DNA of 64,000 bases from Campylobacter lari (GTDB lineage: Bacteria > Campylobacterota > Campylobacteria > Campylobacterales > Campylobacteraceae). Below the pieces are notes generated by a model. That model was not told where the DNA came from. It ran no database searches and saw nothing but the letters and a program-made list of their open reading frames with translations. A program made the position numbers and the translations under genes. Below are positions 19,203-28,493 of this stretch, piece by piece; within the stretch, counting starts at the first letter, position 1; every line of letters starts with the position of its first letter. The stretch covers positions 1,116,001 through 1,180,000 of the forward strand of contig NZ_CP011372.1 in the NCBI RefSeq assembly GCF_001017575.1, in the 5' to 3' direction.

Positions 19203-20487
19203 ACTTACCCCTAAGCTTTGTGCTTATATCTCCCGCACCAAAGCCTATTACCAAACCATTTTCAATCAACTCATCATCAAGATAAATAGCGCTTTCTTCT
19301 CTTTTAATTTCTTTTATAAATTTAGCTTTTGGAAAGTATTTTTGCATATTAATTTCTATTTTAGTTTCTCCTGCTGCATACACAGGTAAAATATAAAGCT
19401 CATCAACATTTGCTAAAACTTCACTAAAATACTCTATATTTGCACTTAAACGTGTATAGCGATGAGGCTCAAAAATAGCTATGATTTTTTCATACCCAGC
19501 TAGCCTTGCATACTCACCTGCTGCTTTTAAAGTTGTTTTGATTTCTGTTGGATGGTGTCCATAATCATCAATCAAAGCCATATTTTCATTTGCAAACAAA
19601 ATATCAAATCTTTTTTTAATCCCTTGATATTTTAAAAGCTTAGTTTTTAACTCTTCTATGTTTATAAATTCACTCGCAGCCAAAATAGCCAAAGCAGCGT
19701 CCATCGCTACATGCTCACCCATACCAAAAACACTAAATTCACCTAAATCTTTAAGTGTAAAATAGGTTTTTGGCTTAAAATTTTCTACTTTCATATAAAT
19801 ATTTGTGATATCTTTACTTGGGTAAAGCTTTTTAGCGTTATTTAAATTTAAACTTGATAAAAACTCATCTTCAGCATTAATCACTTGAATTTTAGACAAA
19901 CGCAAAAAGTCTTCATAAGCTTTATGTAATCTTGCAAGATCGTTTCCATAATGATCCAAATGTTCCGCTTCAACATTAGTCACTATAGCCAAATAAGGAT
20001 TTGAGTTTAAAAAAGAACTATCACTCTCATCAGCTTCAAAGATGAGATTTTCACTTTCTTTATAAAGCATATTAGTGCCACTTTCTTTTAGCACCGCACC
20101 AATAATCACAGAAGCTTCTATCAAGCTTGCTAAAATGCTTGAAGTTGTACTTTTGCCATGAGCTCCCGCAACTGCAAAAACTCTTTTGTCTTTTAAAATC
20201 ATAGGCAAGGCTTCTTTTCTTGAAAGTGTTGTGATGTTTTGTTTTTTTGCGCTGATTAATTCTTCATTGTCTTCTTTGATAGCAGCTGAATACACCACTA
20301 AATCCACATCTTTGACATTGTCTTTATGATGAGGAATTTTTATATCTATACCTTCTTTTTCTAATTCTTTTGTGATTTTACTTTCTTTGATATCAGAACC
20401 ACTAATCTTAAAGCCTTGTTCTTTTAAAAATCTCGCCAAAGCTGAAATTCCAATACCGCCTATACCTATAAAATGAATTTTTTGCAT
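19195..20487 (-). CDS. murC: UDP-N-acetylmuramate--L-alanine ligase
   Basis: The 430-residue Mur ligase adds L-alanine to UDP-MurNAc. The N-terminal nucleotide motif is FIGIGGIGISALA, the ATP loop is GAHGKSTTSS (about 110-119), and IFEPHRYTR marks the C-terminal domain. The Shine-Dalgarno GAGG lies inside the 3' arm of a strong hairpin that ends 3 bases before the ATG. Confidence 0.95.
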   Translation of the reverse strand: MQKIHFIGIGGIGISALARFLKEQGFKISGSDIKESKITKELEKEGIDIKIPHHKDNVKDVDLVVYSAAIKEDNEELISAKKQNITTLSRKEALPMILKDKRVFAVAGAHGKSTTSSILASLIEASVIIGAVLKESGTNMLYKESENLIFEADESDSSFLNSNPYLAIVTNVEAEHLDHYGNDLARLHKAYEDFLRLSKIQVINAEDEFLSSLNLNNAKKLYPSKDITNIYMKVENFKPKTYFTLKDLGEFSVFGMGEHVAMDAALAILAASEFINIEELKTKLLKYQGIKKRFDILFANENMALIDDYGHHPTEIKTTLKAAGEYARLAGYEKIIAIFEPHRYTRLSANIEYFSEVLANVDELYILPVYAAGETKIEINMQKYFPKAKFIKEIKREESAIYLDDELIENGLVIGFGAGDISTKLRGKYV

Positions 20488-20489
20488 TC

Positions 20490-20520
20490 TTGCCTCAAAT
20501 TTTTTGAAAATTTAAGGCAA
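20490..20520 (-). promoter_or_regulatory. Hairpin hiding the murC ribosome-binding site
   Basis: On the minus-strand RNA a 14-bp stem (TTGCCTTAAATTTT with AAAATTTGAGGCAA, one G-U pair) closes a 3-base loop. Its 3' arm contains GAGG, the only Shine-Dalgarno for murC. Such a leader could act as a thermosensor or a translational switch. No T-run follows, so it is unlikely to be a terminator. Confidence 0.5.
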
Positions 20521-20615
20521 AATTCTATCATTTATTTACTAAAAATAAAATATAAAAAGCCCTTAGAGATAAAATCTACTCATTGTTTTTACTTTCTAAA
20601 AAACTAAAATAAATT

Positions 20616-21404
20616 TTATTCTTCATAATTTTTGATAAGCTTATCAAAACCCCATAAATTTCTAGCTTCATTTGCTTTGCTAACTTCTACTACAAGCATT
20701 TCTTCTTGATCGCCAAGTTGTTCTTGCACCTCTCCAAAAGCATTGATAAAAAAGCTATCTCCATAAAATTTCCACTCATTTTCTTGCTTTAAATTACCTA
20801 TGCGATTAACCCTTAAAATGCTTGTTGAGTTTAAAAAGGCTCTTGTTTTTAAAAGCTCTAGCCATCTTTGATTGCTTTCAAAAGTACTAGCTGTAGGAAT
20901 GATGACTAGGTCTATCTTTTTTTTCATAATCATTTGCCAAAAGATATCAAAATGTGCCTCAAAGCCAAAAAGCAAAGCACATTTTAAGCCCTCATGTGTG
21001 AAAGTAAAAAGTTTAAGTTTATCAGTTTTTTTATTGTTAAAAAATTTTTCTTCATTCCAGTGTGCATAAGGCATTAAAATTTGTTGCTCATACGCTTTTA
21101 CATTTTGTGGGCTTACTTTTAAGCATAGTTTTTTTAAGCCATCATTTTCTACACTTATGAAAGGTGCAATAATGTTTAATTCATACTTTTTAGCAAGTTT
21201 TATCAAGCTTGCTTTTTTGCTTTGACTTTGTTCTTTAATCATACTTTTTGGCATAGTTTTTAGCTCACTAAAAAAGCTATTTAAAACATACTCACCTAAA
21301 ACCACCAAATTCGCACCACTTTCTTTAGCAGCTTTTAGATAATAATCAAGCCTTGATTCGCTCAAAGCCAAAGTGGGAAATTGTAAAGCTACAACACTAC
21401 TCAT
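20616..21404 (-). CDS. Nitrilase-fold protein lacking catalytic Lys and Cys (probable pseudoenzyme)
   Basis: The 262-residue protein has the carbon-nitrogen hydrolase fold. The first catalytic residue, Glu38, is present in VVLGEYV. The Lys of the usual Y-x-K-x-H-L is Gln107 (YEQQIL), and the Cys of the usual I-C-Y-E/D is Gly147 ([11 protein letters not shown]). The family's Glu-Lys-Cys triad is therefore incomplete and amidase activity is unlikely. The frame is intact, so a binding or regulatory role may be under selection. It overlaps xseB by 8 bases. It corresponds to Cj1056c by recall. Confidence 0.75.
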   Translation of the reverse strand: MSSVVALQFPTLALSESRLDYYLKAAKESGANLVVLGEYVLNSFFSELKTMPKSMIKEQSQSKKASLIKLAKKYELNIIAPFISVENDGLKKLCLKVSPQNVKAYEQQILMPYAHWNEEKFFNNKKTDKLKLFTFTHEGLKCALLFGFEAHFDIFWQMIMKKKIDLVIIPTASTFESNQRWLELLKTRAFLNSTSILRVNRIGNLKQENEWKFYGDSFFINAFGEVQEQLGDQEEMLVVEVSKANEARNLWGFDKLIKNYEE

Positions 21405-21570
21405 CTACTTGCTCGATTTCTAATTTAGCATTTTCAAGCATAGTTCTTGCTTGTTTGATACTTTTTAAACCTTCTTTATAAATTTCCACACAAGTTTTAA
21501 GGTCTAGATCTTTATCGTTAAGTTTTTCCAAAGAAAGCTCAGCTTGTTTAATGTGATCTTCAAATTCCAT
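21397..21570 (-). CDS. xseB: Exodeoxyribonuclease VII small subunit
   Basis: This 57-residue helical protein ([19 protein letters not shown] ... [26 protein letters not shown]) has the typical XseB pattern: short, acidic, with the LExxV/I..ExG motif region as VEIYKEG. It would bind XseA, encoded elsewhere, to form exonuclease VII. The ATG overlaps the guaB stop (TAATG). Confidence 0.85.
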   Translation of the reverse strand: MEFEDHIKQAELSLEKLNDKDLDLKTCVEIYKEGLKSIKQARTMLENAKLEIEQVDE

Positions 21571-23021
21571 TAATTACTTACCTTATAATTTGGTGCTTCA
21601 GCAGTGATAGTTACATCATGCACATGGCTTTCTTTTAATCCTGCTGCGGTGATTTCTACAAATTCAGCTCTTTCTTGGAAAGCTTTGATATCTACTGCAC
21701 CTACATAACCCATAGAAGATCTAAGCCCACCTAAAAGTTGATGCACTACACTTTTTATACTTCCTACATAAGGCACCCTACCTTCAATTCCTTCAGGCAC
21801 AAGTTTATCTTGAGCTGTACCTTCTTGGAAATATCTATCTGAACTTCCTTTTTGCATAGCACCTAAGCTTCCCATACCACGATAACTCTTATATTGTCTT
21901 CCTTGATAAGTAAATAACTCACCTGGGCTCTCATCAGTTCCTGCTAAAAGTGAACCTATCATCACACTACTTGCACCTGCTGCAATAGCTTTTGCAATAT
22001 CGCCTGAATATTTTATACCCCCATCAGCGATTACTGGCACACCATATTTACTTGCTTCTATCGCACATTCATCTATAGCTGAAATTTGGGGCACACCTAC
22101 ACCTGAAACAATACGCGTAGTACAAATACTACCAGGTCCTATACCTATCTTAATAGCATCCGCACCTGCTTCACATAGATCTTTAACCGCTTTTGCACTT
22201 GCAACATTTCCTACTATCACATCTACATTAAACTCAGCTTTAATCGCTTTTAATGTATCAATAATCCCTTTAGAATGTCCATGCGCACTATCCATTACTA
22301 TAACATCAACTTCAGCTTCCACTAAAGCTTTTACGCGATCAAGCTGACCTACACCCACAGCTGCAGCCACTCTTAATCTTCCATAAGCGTCTTTATTTGA
22401 ATTTGGATATTCTTTGCGTTTTTTTAAATCTTTTATAGTGATTAAGCCTTCTAAGTGATTATTTTCATCTACAATAGGGAGCTTTTCTACCTTATTAGTA
22501 GAAAAAATCCTTTCTGCATCATCTAAAGTAGAGCCTTTTTTAGCAGTGATTAAAGGCATTTTTGTCATTACATTTTCTACTAAGTTATCAAAATTAGTTT
22601 CAAATCTCAAATCACGATTAGTTAAAATTCCTATTAAAGTTTTATTCTCATCTACCACAGGAACGCCTGAAATTCTATATTCGGCCATGAGTTCTAGTGC
22701 TTCTTTAACACTTGCTTTAGGCCCTATATAAATAGGATCCATAATCACGCCACTTTCACTTTTTTTAACTCTTTTTATTTCTCTAACTTGTGAAGCTATA
22801 TCCATATTTTTATGGATTACCCCTATACCACCAAGCCTTGCCATCATGATAGCTGCCCTATGTTCAGTAACTGTATCCATAGCAGCTGAAATCAAAGGCA
22901 TATTTAAGGTGATATTTTTTGTAAGCCTTGTTTTAATATCTACTTCTTTAGGTAAAACCTCAGAATATTGAGGAACTAGCAAAACATCTTCAAAAGTCAA
23001 AGCGCGTTTTATGATTTTCAT
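21570..23021 (-). CDS. guaB: IMP dehydrogenase
   Basis: The 483-residue enzyme oxidises IMP to XMP, the first committed step of GMP synthesis. The (beta/alpha)8 barrel is interrupted by two CBS domains (about 90-205). The catalytic loop GPGSICTTR (Cys about 303) and the flap around [10 protein letters not shown] are present. It is followed by xseB with overlap and preceded 10 bases upstream by gatA. Confidence 0.97.
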   Translation of the reverse strand: MKIIKRALTFEDVLLVPQYSEVLPKEVDIKTRLTKNITLNMPLISAAMDTVTEHRAAIMMARLGGIGVIHKNMDIASQVREIKRVKKSESGVIMDPIYIGPKASVKEALELMAEYRISGVPVVDENKTLIGILTNRDLRFETNFDNLVENVMTKMPLITAKKGSTLDDAERIFSTNKVEKLPIVDENNHLEGLITIKDLKKRKEYPNSNKDAYGRLRVAAAVGVGQLDRVKALVEAEVDVIVMDSAHGHSKGIIDTLKAIKAEFNVDVIVGNVASAKAVKDLCEAGADAIKIGIGPGSICTTRIVSGVGVPQISAIDECAIEASKYGVPVIADGGIKYSGDIAKAIAAGASSVMIGSLLAGTDESPGELFTYQGRQYKSYRGMGSLGAMQKGSSDRYFQEGTAQDKLVPEGIEGRVPYVGSIKSVVHQLLGGLRSSMGYVGAVDIKAFQERAEFVEITAAGLKESHVHDVTITAEAPNYKVSN

Positions 23022-23031
23022 AATTTTTCCT

Positions 23032-24396
23032 TTATTTGTTTTTGATAATTTCTTCCAAGCTCAAAGCACCATCTAATAAAGTTTGCTCATCATAAGCTTT
23101 ACATATAAGTTGAGCAGAGATATTAAGTCCATTTTCATTTTTTCCTACAGGCACACTAATGCCACCAAGTCCTGCCAAATTCACTGAAATAGTAAATACA
23201 TCTTCTAAGTACATTTGTACTGGAGTTTTTATATCGTTAAAGCCAAAAGCAACACTTGGAGCAACTGGCATAAAAATCAAATCACAATCATTTAAAATTT
23301 CTTCATATTTTTGCTTGATAAATCTTCTAGCCTTTTGTGCTTTGATATAGTATGCATCATAATACCCACTACTTAAAACAAAGGTTCCTAGTAAAATTCT
23401 TCTTTTTACTTCCTCTCCAAAGCCCTCACTTCTGCTATTTACATACATTTGGCTAAGATTGTCACATTTTTCGCTTCTTCTGCCATATCTTACACCATCA
23501 TAACGACTTAAATTTGCACTTGCTTCAGCCGCTGCTATGATATAATAAGCTGCAACATCAAATGTAGAATCCATTAAGTCTTTATAAATAATCTCATGGC
23601 CATTTGCTTTTAACATATCTATGGTTTTTAATAAGGCTTGTTTTACATCATCATTAGTTTGCTCTATATAGTTTTTAATCACAGCTATTTTTAGCTTTTT
23701 ATTTGCATTTAGTTTTGGCGCGGTTGGTTCAAAAGCTATGTTTGCGCTTGTGCTATCTTTTTCATCATAACCTGCAATAGCATCATATAAAATCGCAGCA
23801 TCTTCAACATTTTGCGTTAAAACTCCGATTTGATCAAGGCTTGAAGAATATGCTGCTAAACCATACCTACTAACTCTTCCATAACTTGGCTTAAAACCAA
23901 CACAACCACAAAATGCAGCAGGCTGTCTTACCGAACCACCTGTATCCGAACCCAAACTTGCCAAAGCTATCCCCGCAGCAACTGCAGCAGCACTCCCTCC
24001 ACTACTTCCACCTGGGACTTTAGCATTATCAAGTGGATTTAAAGTCTTACCATAAAAAGAAGTCGCACTCGTACTTCCCATAGCAAACTCATCCATATTA
24101 CATCTTCCAAATGGGGCAAAATTATTTTTACGTAAATTTACAATAGCGCTTGCATCATAAGGAGCCACATAGCCTTGTAAAATTTTAGAACCACAAGTTA
24201 ATTTCCAATCCTTTACGCTAATATTATCTTTTATAGCTACTGGTACACCAGCACCTGAAGTGCTTAAGTCTTTATTTAAAAACTGCTCTAAATAAGCACC
24301 CAAATGCTTTTGCTGATGTGCTTTTTCATTTAATTCTTTTTTTAGATTTTCTAATTCTTCATTTGAAAATTTCAAAGCTTCTTTTAAAGTTACCAT
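23032..24396 (-). CDS. gatA: Asp-tRNA(Asn)/Glu-tRNA(Gln) amidotransferase subunit A
   Basis: The 454-residue amidase subunit of GatCAB releases ammonia from glutamine to amidate mischarged tRNA. The Ser-cisSer-Lys site is complete: VAIKDNI (Lys), [14 protein letters not shown], and [12 protein letters not shown] with the nucleophilic Ser. GatB and GatC are not in the window. The ATG overlaps the stop of a small membrane-protein gene. Confidence 0.96.
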   Translation of the reverse strand: MVTLKEALKFSNEELENLKKELNEKAHQQKHLGAYLEQFLNKDLSTSGAGVPVAIKDNISVKDWKLTCGSKILQGYVAPYDASAIVNLRKNNFAPFGRCNMDEFAMGSTSATSFYGKTLNPLDNAKVPGGSSGGSAAAVAAGIALASLGSDTGGSVRQPAAFCGCVGFKPSYGRVSRYGLAAYSSSLDQIGVLTQNVEDAAILYDAIAGYDEKDSTSANIAFEPTAPKLNANKKLKIAVIKNYIEQTNDDVKQALLKTIDMLKANGHEIIYKDLMDSTFDVAAYYIIAAAEASANLSRYDGVRYGRRSEKCDNLSQMYVNSRSEGFGEEVKRRILLGTFVLSSGYYDAYYIKAQKARRFIKQKYEEILNDCDLIFMPVAPSVAFGFNDIKTPVQMYLEDVFTISVNLAGLGGISVPVGKNENGLNISAQLICKAYDEQTLLDGALSLEEIIKNK

Positions 24397-24503
24397 TATT
24401 TATCCTTAAATTTTTTAACCAAATAAAACAAAAAAAGCGTGATCAATAAAAAGCTCAATAAAGTAATCACCACTACGCTAAAAGGTAAAGCTTGCTCAAA
24501 CAT
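24396..24503 (-). CDS. Small single-pass membrane protein
   Basis: The 35-residue frame encodes MFEQALPFS, one transmembrane helix (about 9-29), and a basic tail ending KKFKDK. It overlaps ileS by 8 bases and gatA by 1-2 bases (TAATG), the arrangement of a translationally coupled gene rather than a chance frame. It corresponds to Cj1060c by recall. Function unknown. Confidence 0.7.
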   Translation of the reverse strand: MFEQALPFSVVVITLLSFLLITLFLFYLVKKFKDK

Positions 24504-27261
24504 TTTTTGCTTTTTCCACGCTATTACATCTTGGACATAAGCATTCTTCTTCTTTTGCTAAAAATTTCCAACATCTTGGACACTTGTGTAACGAAGAACG
24601 CACGATTTTAAAACTATGATCATCTATTTTAAACTCACTCAAAGCTTCTTTTTCATCTAAGCTTTCTACCGAGCTTACCATAAACCAATCAGCTACTTCT
24701 TCAATATCTTCACTCAAAAGCTCATTTGCGCTTGTTTGCAAACTTAACTCTAAAGTTGATTTGATGATTTTATCTTTTTTTAATACATCAACAAGCTCAA
24801 AGAATTTTTCTCTTGATTTTATAAATAATTCATCTTCGATTTTATACTCATAATCAAACCCATTTTTCAACACCAAATCAAACACATCTTTAGCATTTTC
24901 TTTAATAGCCACATTTGCATGCTCTAATGCTTCATCTATGGTATAAGTTAAACTTGGAGCTAAAAGCGCAAAAAGTTTTCTAGCTATTAGCACCATAGCA
25001 CTTTGCGCACTTACTCTTTTTGTATCATCTTTTGCATTACAATATAATCTATCTTTGCACACATCTAAATAAATTCCACTTAAATCCGCACTTAAGAAAT
25101 TTAAAAGCACACTAAAGCCTTTTGCGAATTCATATTTTTCAAAAGCAGCTTCACATGCTTCAAAAGCAACTTTTGCACGCATTAAAATCCACTTATCTAA
25201 AAGTGTGAAATTTTTTGTTTCTAAAAGTTCCATATCATTAGTATTTGCAAGTAAAAATCTTATAGTATTTCTTATCTTTCTATATTGCTCACTTACTTGT
25301 TTTAAGATATTATCTGAAATTTTTAAGTCCGTTGAATAATCACTAAGCATTATCCAAAGTCTTAAAATTTCTACCCCATAATTTTTAGCTACATTTTGAG
25401 GTAAGATCACATTACCCTTAGATTTACTCATTTTTTGACCCTTCTCATCTACGGTAAAGCCATGAGTAAGTATGTTTTTATATGGGGTTTTGTGATTGAT
25501 CGCGGTAGAAATTAAAAGCGAGCTTTGAAACCATCCACGGTGCTGGTCACTTCCTTCAAGATACATTGAAGCTTGATATTCTCCTGCGTCATATCTTGCT
25601 GAGTTTAATACCGCTTCCCAAGTACTACCGCTATCAAACCAAACATCTAAAATATCATAAACTTTTTCTAAATTATTTGGATCATATTTGCTATTTGGCG
25701 GTAATAAATCTTTTATTTCTAAATCCCACCACGCATCAGCTCCATTTGCTTCAAAAATTCCCACTAAATGATCTAAAACATCATCATCAAAAATCACTTC
25801 TTTGGTTGCTTTATCTCTAAAAAACGCTATAGGCACACCCCAATCTCTTTGTCTTGATATACACCAATCAGGGCGATTTTCTATCATAGAACTAAGTCTT
25901 TTTACCCCACTTTCTGGGTAAAATTTCACATTATTTAACTGCTCTAGCGCTAGCTCTCTTAAAGATTTTCCATCTAACTTTTTCTCATCCATTAAGATAA
26001 ACCATTGTTTTGTAGCTCTATAAATAACCGGTTTATGCGTTCTCCAACAAAATGGATAAGAATGTGTAAATTTAGAACTCTCAAGCAAAGCTTCGCCAAG
26101 CAATTCTAAAATACGCTCATTTGCTTTAAAAATATGAAGTCCTATAAACTCGCTTAATAAATGCTCTGGTAAAAGTCCTTTAGCTCTTAGCGTTTCATCA
26201 TAACACCCACCATCATCTACAGGCATAATCACTTCAATGCCATATTTTAAGCACACATAATAATCATCCTCACCATGACCTGGTGCAGTATGCACAAGCC
26301 CTGTACCACCTTCCATTAAAACATGATCGCCTAAAATAAGAGTAGATTTTCTTTGATTAAGTGGATTAATAGCACTTAAATTTTCAAATTCAACACCTAA
26401 AAGTTCTTTTTGAATTTTTCCTTGAGTGAAGTTTTTATTGACCATATTTTCAAGCAAGGCTTTAGCAAAAATATAACCTTCTTCAGTGATAACATATTTT
26501 TCATTTGGATTTAAAGATATAGCTTGATTTGCCGGTAAAGTCCAAGGCGTGGTAGTCCAAATCACTGCTTTTGCTTTTTCAACTCCTAATTTTTCAAGGG
26601 AAGTTTTATCAAGCTCAAATGCTACAAAAATAGAATAATCTTCTTTATCTTCATACTCTACTTCAGCTTCTGCTAACGCACTCTTAGCAGCCCAGCTCCA
26701 AAAAACAGGCTTACTTCTTTCTAGCAAAAGTCCTTTTTTAGCGATTTTACATAAAGCTTTGTAAATGTCAGCTTCAAAAGCATTTTTCATAGTCAAGTAT
26801 GGCTCATCCCAATCAGCAATCACACCCAAAGACTTAAATTCATCTCTTTGGATATTTACAAATTCTCTCGCATGCTCTCTACAAAACTCACGAATTTCTT
26901 TTTTACTTAAACTTTGCTTTTTATCTTTAAGCTTAACTTCTACTTGCTGTTCTATCGGCAAACCATGACAATCCCAACCCGGAGTAAAACGCACTTTTTT
27001 ACCTTGAAAATAATGCATTTTGATGATGATATCTTTTAAAATTTTATTTAAAGCATGGCCAATATGCAAATGTCCATTTGCATAAGGAGGGCCATCATGC
27101 AGAGTAAAACTCTCACTTACCCCTTGTCTTTTTTGTTTCATTTTATCATAAGCATAGTTGTTTTCAAACCACTTACTAAAACGCTTAGGCTCAAGCTCTG
27201 CTAAATTTGCACGCATTGCAAAAGTCGTATTTGGAAGCAATAGCGTATCTTTATAATCCAT
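24496..27261 (-). CDS. ileS: Isoleucyl-tRNA synthetase
   Basis: The 921-residue class I synthetase has HIGH ([11 protein letters not shown]), KMSKS (KMSKSKGNV), a CP1 editing domain, and a C-terminal zinc finger (CPRCWKF ... CLCPRC). I place the start at the ATG at 27261, five bases after AAGGTGG, rather than the GTG three codons upstream that overlaps that site. It heads the ileS-small protein-gatA-guaB-xseB chain. Confidence 0.96.
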   Translation of the reverse strand: MDYKDTLLLPNTTFAMRANLAELEPKRFSKWFENNYAYDKMKQKRQGVSESFTLHDGPPYANGHLHIGHALNKILKDIIIKMHYFQGKKVRFTPGWDCHGLPIEQQVEVKLKDKKQSLSKKEIREFCREHAREFVNIQRDEFKSLGVIADWDEPYLTMKNAFEADIYKALCKIAKKGLLLERSKPVFWSWAAKSALAEAEVEYEDKEDYSIFVAFELDKTSLEKLGVEKAKAVIWTTTPWTLPANQAISLNPNEKYVITEEGYIFAKALLENMVNKNFTQGKIQKELLGVEFENLSAINPLNQRKSTLILGDHVLMEGGTGLVHTAPGHGEDDYYVCLKYGIEVIMPVDDGGCYDETLRAKGLLPEHLLSEFIGLHIFKANERILELLGEALLESSKFTHSYPFCWRTHKPVIYRATKQWFILMDEKKLDGKSLRELALEQLNNVKFYPESGVKRLSSMIENRPDWCISRQRDWGVPIAFFRDKATKEVIFDDDVLDHLVGIFEANGADAWWDLEIKDLLPPNSKYDPNNLEKVYDILDVWFDSGSTWEAVLNSARYDAGEYQASMYLEGSDQHRGWFQSSLLISTAINHKTPYKNILTHGFTVDEKGQKMSKSKGNVILPQNVAKNYGVEILRLWIMLSDYSTDLKISDNILKQVSEQYRKIRNTIRFLLANTNDMELLETKNFTLLDKWILMRAKVAFEACEAAFEKYEFAKGFSVLLNFLSADLSGIYLDVCKDRLYCNAKDDTKRVSAQSAMVLIARKLFALLAPSLTYTIDEALEHANVAIKENAKDVFDLVLKNGFDYEYKIEDELFIKSREKFFELVDVLKKDKIIKSTLELSLQTSANELLSEDIEEVADWFMVSSVESLDEKEALSEFKIDDHSFKIVRSSLHKCPRCWKFLAKEEECLCPRCNSVEKAKNV

Positions 27262-27334
27262 ATAATCCACCTTGAAAAATTTAAAAATAGTAAATTCTAC
27301 TTAAAATACTTTTAATTTGCACTTATTTTTTTGT

Positions 27335-27340
27335 TATAAT
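27335..27340 (+). promoter_or_regulatory. -10 element of the cinA-like gene
   Basis: TATAAT lies 21 bases before the ATG at 27362, with the ribosome site AAAGGAAAA between. No clear -35 is seen. Confidence 0.55.
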
Positions 27341-27361
27341 CGCAAGAAAAAAAGGAAAACC

Positions 27362-28453
27362 ATGAAACATCTTATCATCATTATAGGTAGTGAAATTATT
27401 ATCAATGAAAATTATATGCATTATATACAAGAAGAATACAAAAAACATTTTTTAGAACTTCATGAGCTAAAATTTATAAACAAACCTGACAAGGAACTTC
27501 CTTTTTTACTTGAAAAACTTTCTAAAGAATATAACCATATAACCATTTTTAGCATTAGCGAATACTACGCAACTATAGCTAAAATCATAGCAACCTTAAA
27601 TGATGATGTTTTAATATTAGAAAATGACACCTTAGTGCCTTCAAAAGCTTTGCGTGAAAAAAATTCCTTTTTAAGTTCTTTTGAGCAATGTCATATTAAT
27701 TTATTAAACATAAATATAGAGCAAAAATTGCCTTTAATTTTACAAAATCCTGAGCTTGACTATGCGTATTTTTGTCTTTTAGATATAGATGAAACGAGTG
27801 CAAATATCTTACTTAATACACTTACTACTTCTTTTGAAATTCAAACTAGCTCAAGTGCATTGTTAGATAATCTCATTTGCATTAGAGCAAGCGCTAGTCA
27901 GTATGGAAAACTAGAAGGCTTTTTAAAGGGAGTTTTTAAACTTTTTACGGGTAAAGTATTTTTAGGGAATGATCCTATTAAATTTATAGCTAAAAAACTT
28001 TTGGAAAAAAACTTAAAAATTTCCTTTGCAGAAAGTTGCACGGCTGGACTTTGTGCTTCAAAATTTGCTGAAAATTCAGGAATTTCTAGTGTGTTTGAGG
28101 GTTCTTTGATCACTTATTCTAATCGTTTGAAAAATTCTTGGCTTGGGGTAAGTAATGATACCTTAGAAAGTGTTGGAGAATACTCTGATCGTTGTATTTA
28201 TTTTATGCTAAAAGGGATTTTTAAAACTACAAATTGTGATTTTGCTTTAGCACTTAGTGGAGTGGCTGGAGAAGAAAATGATAAAAACACCAAAGCAGGC
28301 ACCATCTACATAGGAGCTATGTATAAAGATGGAACCTTTTTACAAGAATGCATTCACATACAAGGCAATAGAAACTACACAAGAGAACAAGCTAGTTTGG
28401 CTGCATATTGTTTAATGCTTAGATTAAAACCTGAAATTTTCTTTGGGCTTTAA
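27362..28453 (+). CDS. CinA-like protein with C-terminal NMN deamidase-type domain
   Basis: The 363-residue protein starts at the ATG behind AAAGGAAAA; an in-frame ATG at 27317 precedes the -10 and is not used. The C-terminal domain (about 205-363) is CinA/PncC-like: FAESCTAGLCAS, SNRLKNSWLGVS, ALSGVAG and AGTIYIG. This domain deamidates nicotinamide mononucleotide in pyridine-nucleotide salvage. The N-terminal ~200 residues are shorter and more diverged than the usual CinA N-domain. It corresponds to Cj1062 by recall. Confidence 0.78.
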   Translation: MKHLIIIIGSEIIINENYMHYIQEEYKKHFLELHELKFINKPDKELPFLLEKLSKEYNHITIFSISEYYATIAKIIATLNDDVLILENDTLVPSKALREKNSFLSSFEQCHINLLNINIEQKLPLILQNPELDYAYFCLLDIDETSANILLNTLTTSFEIQTSSSALLDNLICIRASASQYGKLEGFLKGVFKLFTGKVFLGNDPIKFIAKKLLEKNLKISFAESCTAGLCASKFAENSGISSVFEGSLITYSNRLKNSWLGVSNDTLESVGEYSDRCIYFMLKGIFKTTNCDFALALSGVAGEENDKNTKAGTIYIGAMYKDGTFLQECIHIQGNRNYTREQASLAAYCLMLRLKPEIFFGL

Positions 28454-28459
28454 TTATAA

Positions 28460-28493
28460 AAGTGGTGTATTTTAAAAATACACCCCACCACTT
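28460..28493. terminator. Hairpin over the ends of the cinA-like and tpsB genes
   Basis: AAGTGG and CCACTT flank an inner stem (TGTATTTT with its near complement). The tpsB stop lies within it. After it, on the minus strand, comes TTTTAT, so it probably ends the TPS operon. Confidence 0.6.

Noticed and set aside
27317-27361. Longer cinA-like start at 27317
   Set aside because: It lies upstream of the TATAAT and has no ribosome site; the ATG at 27362 has AAAGGAAAA.
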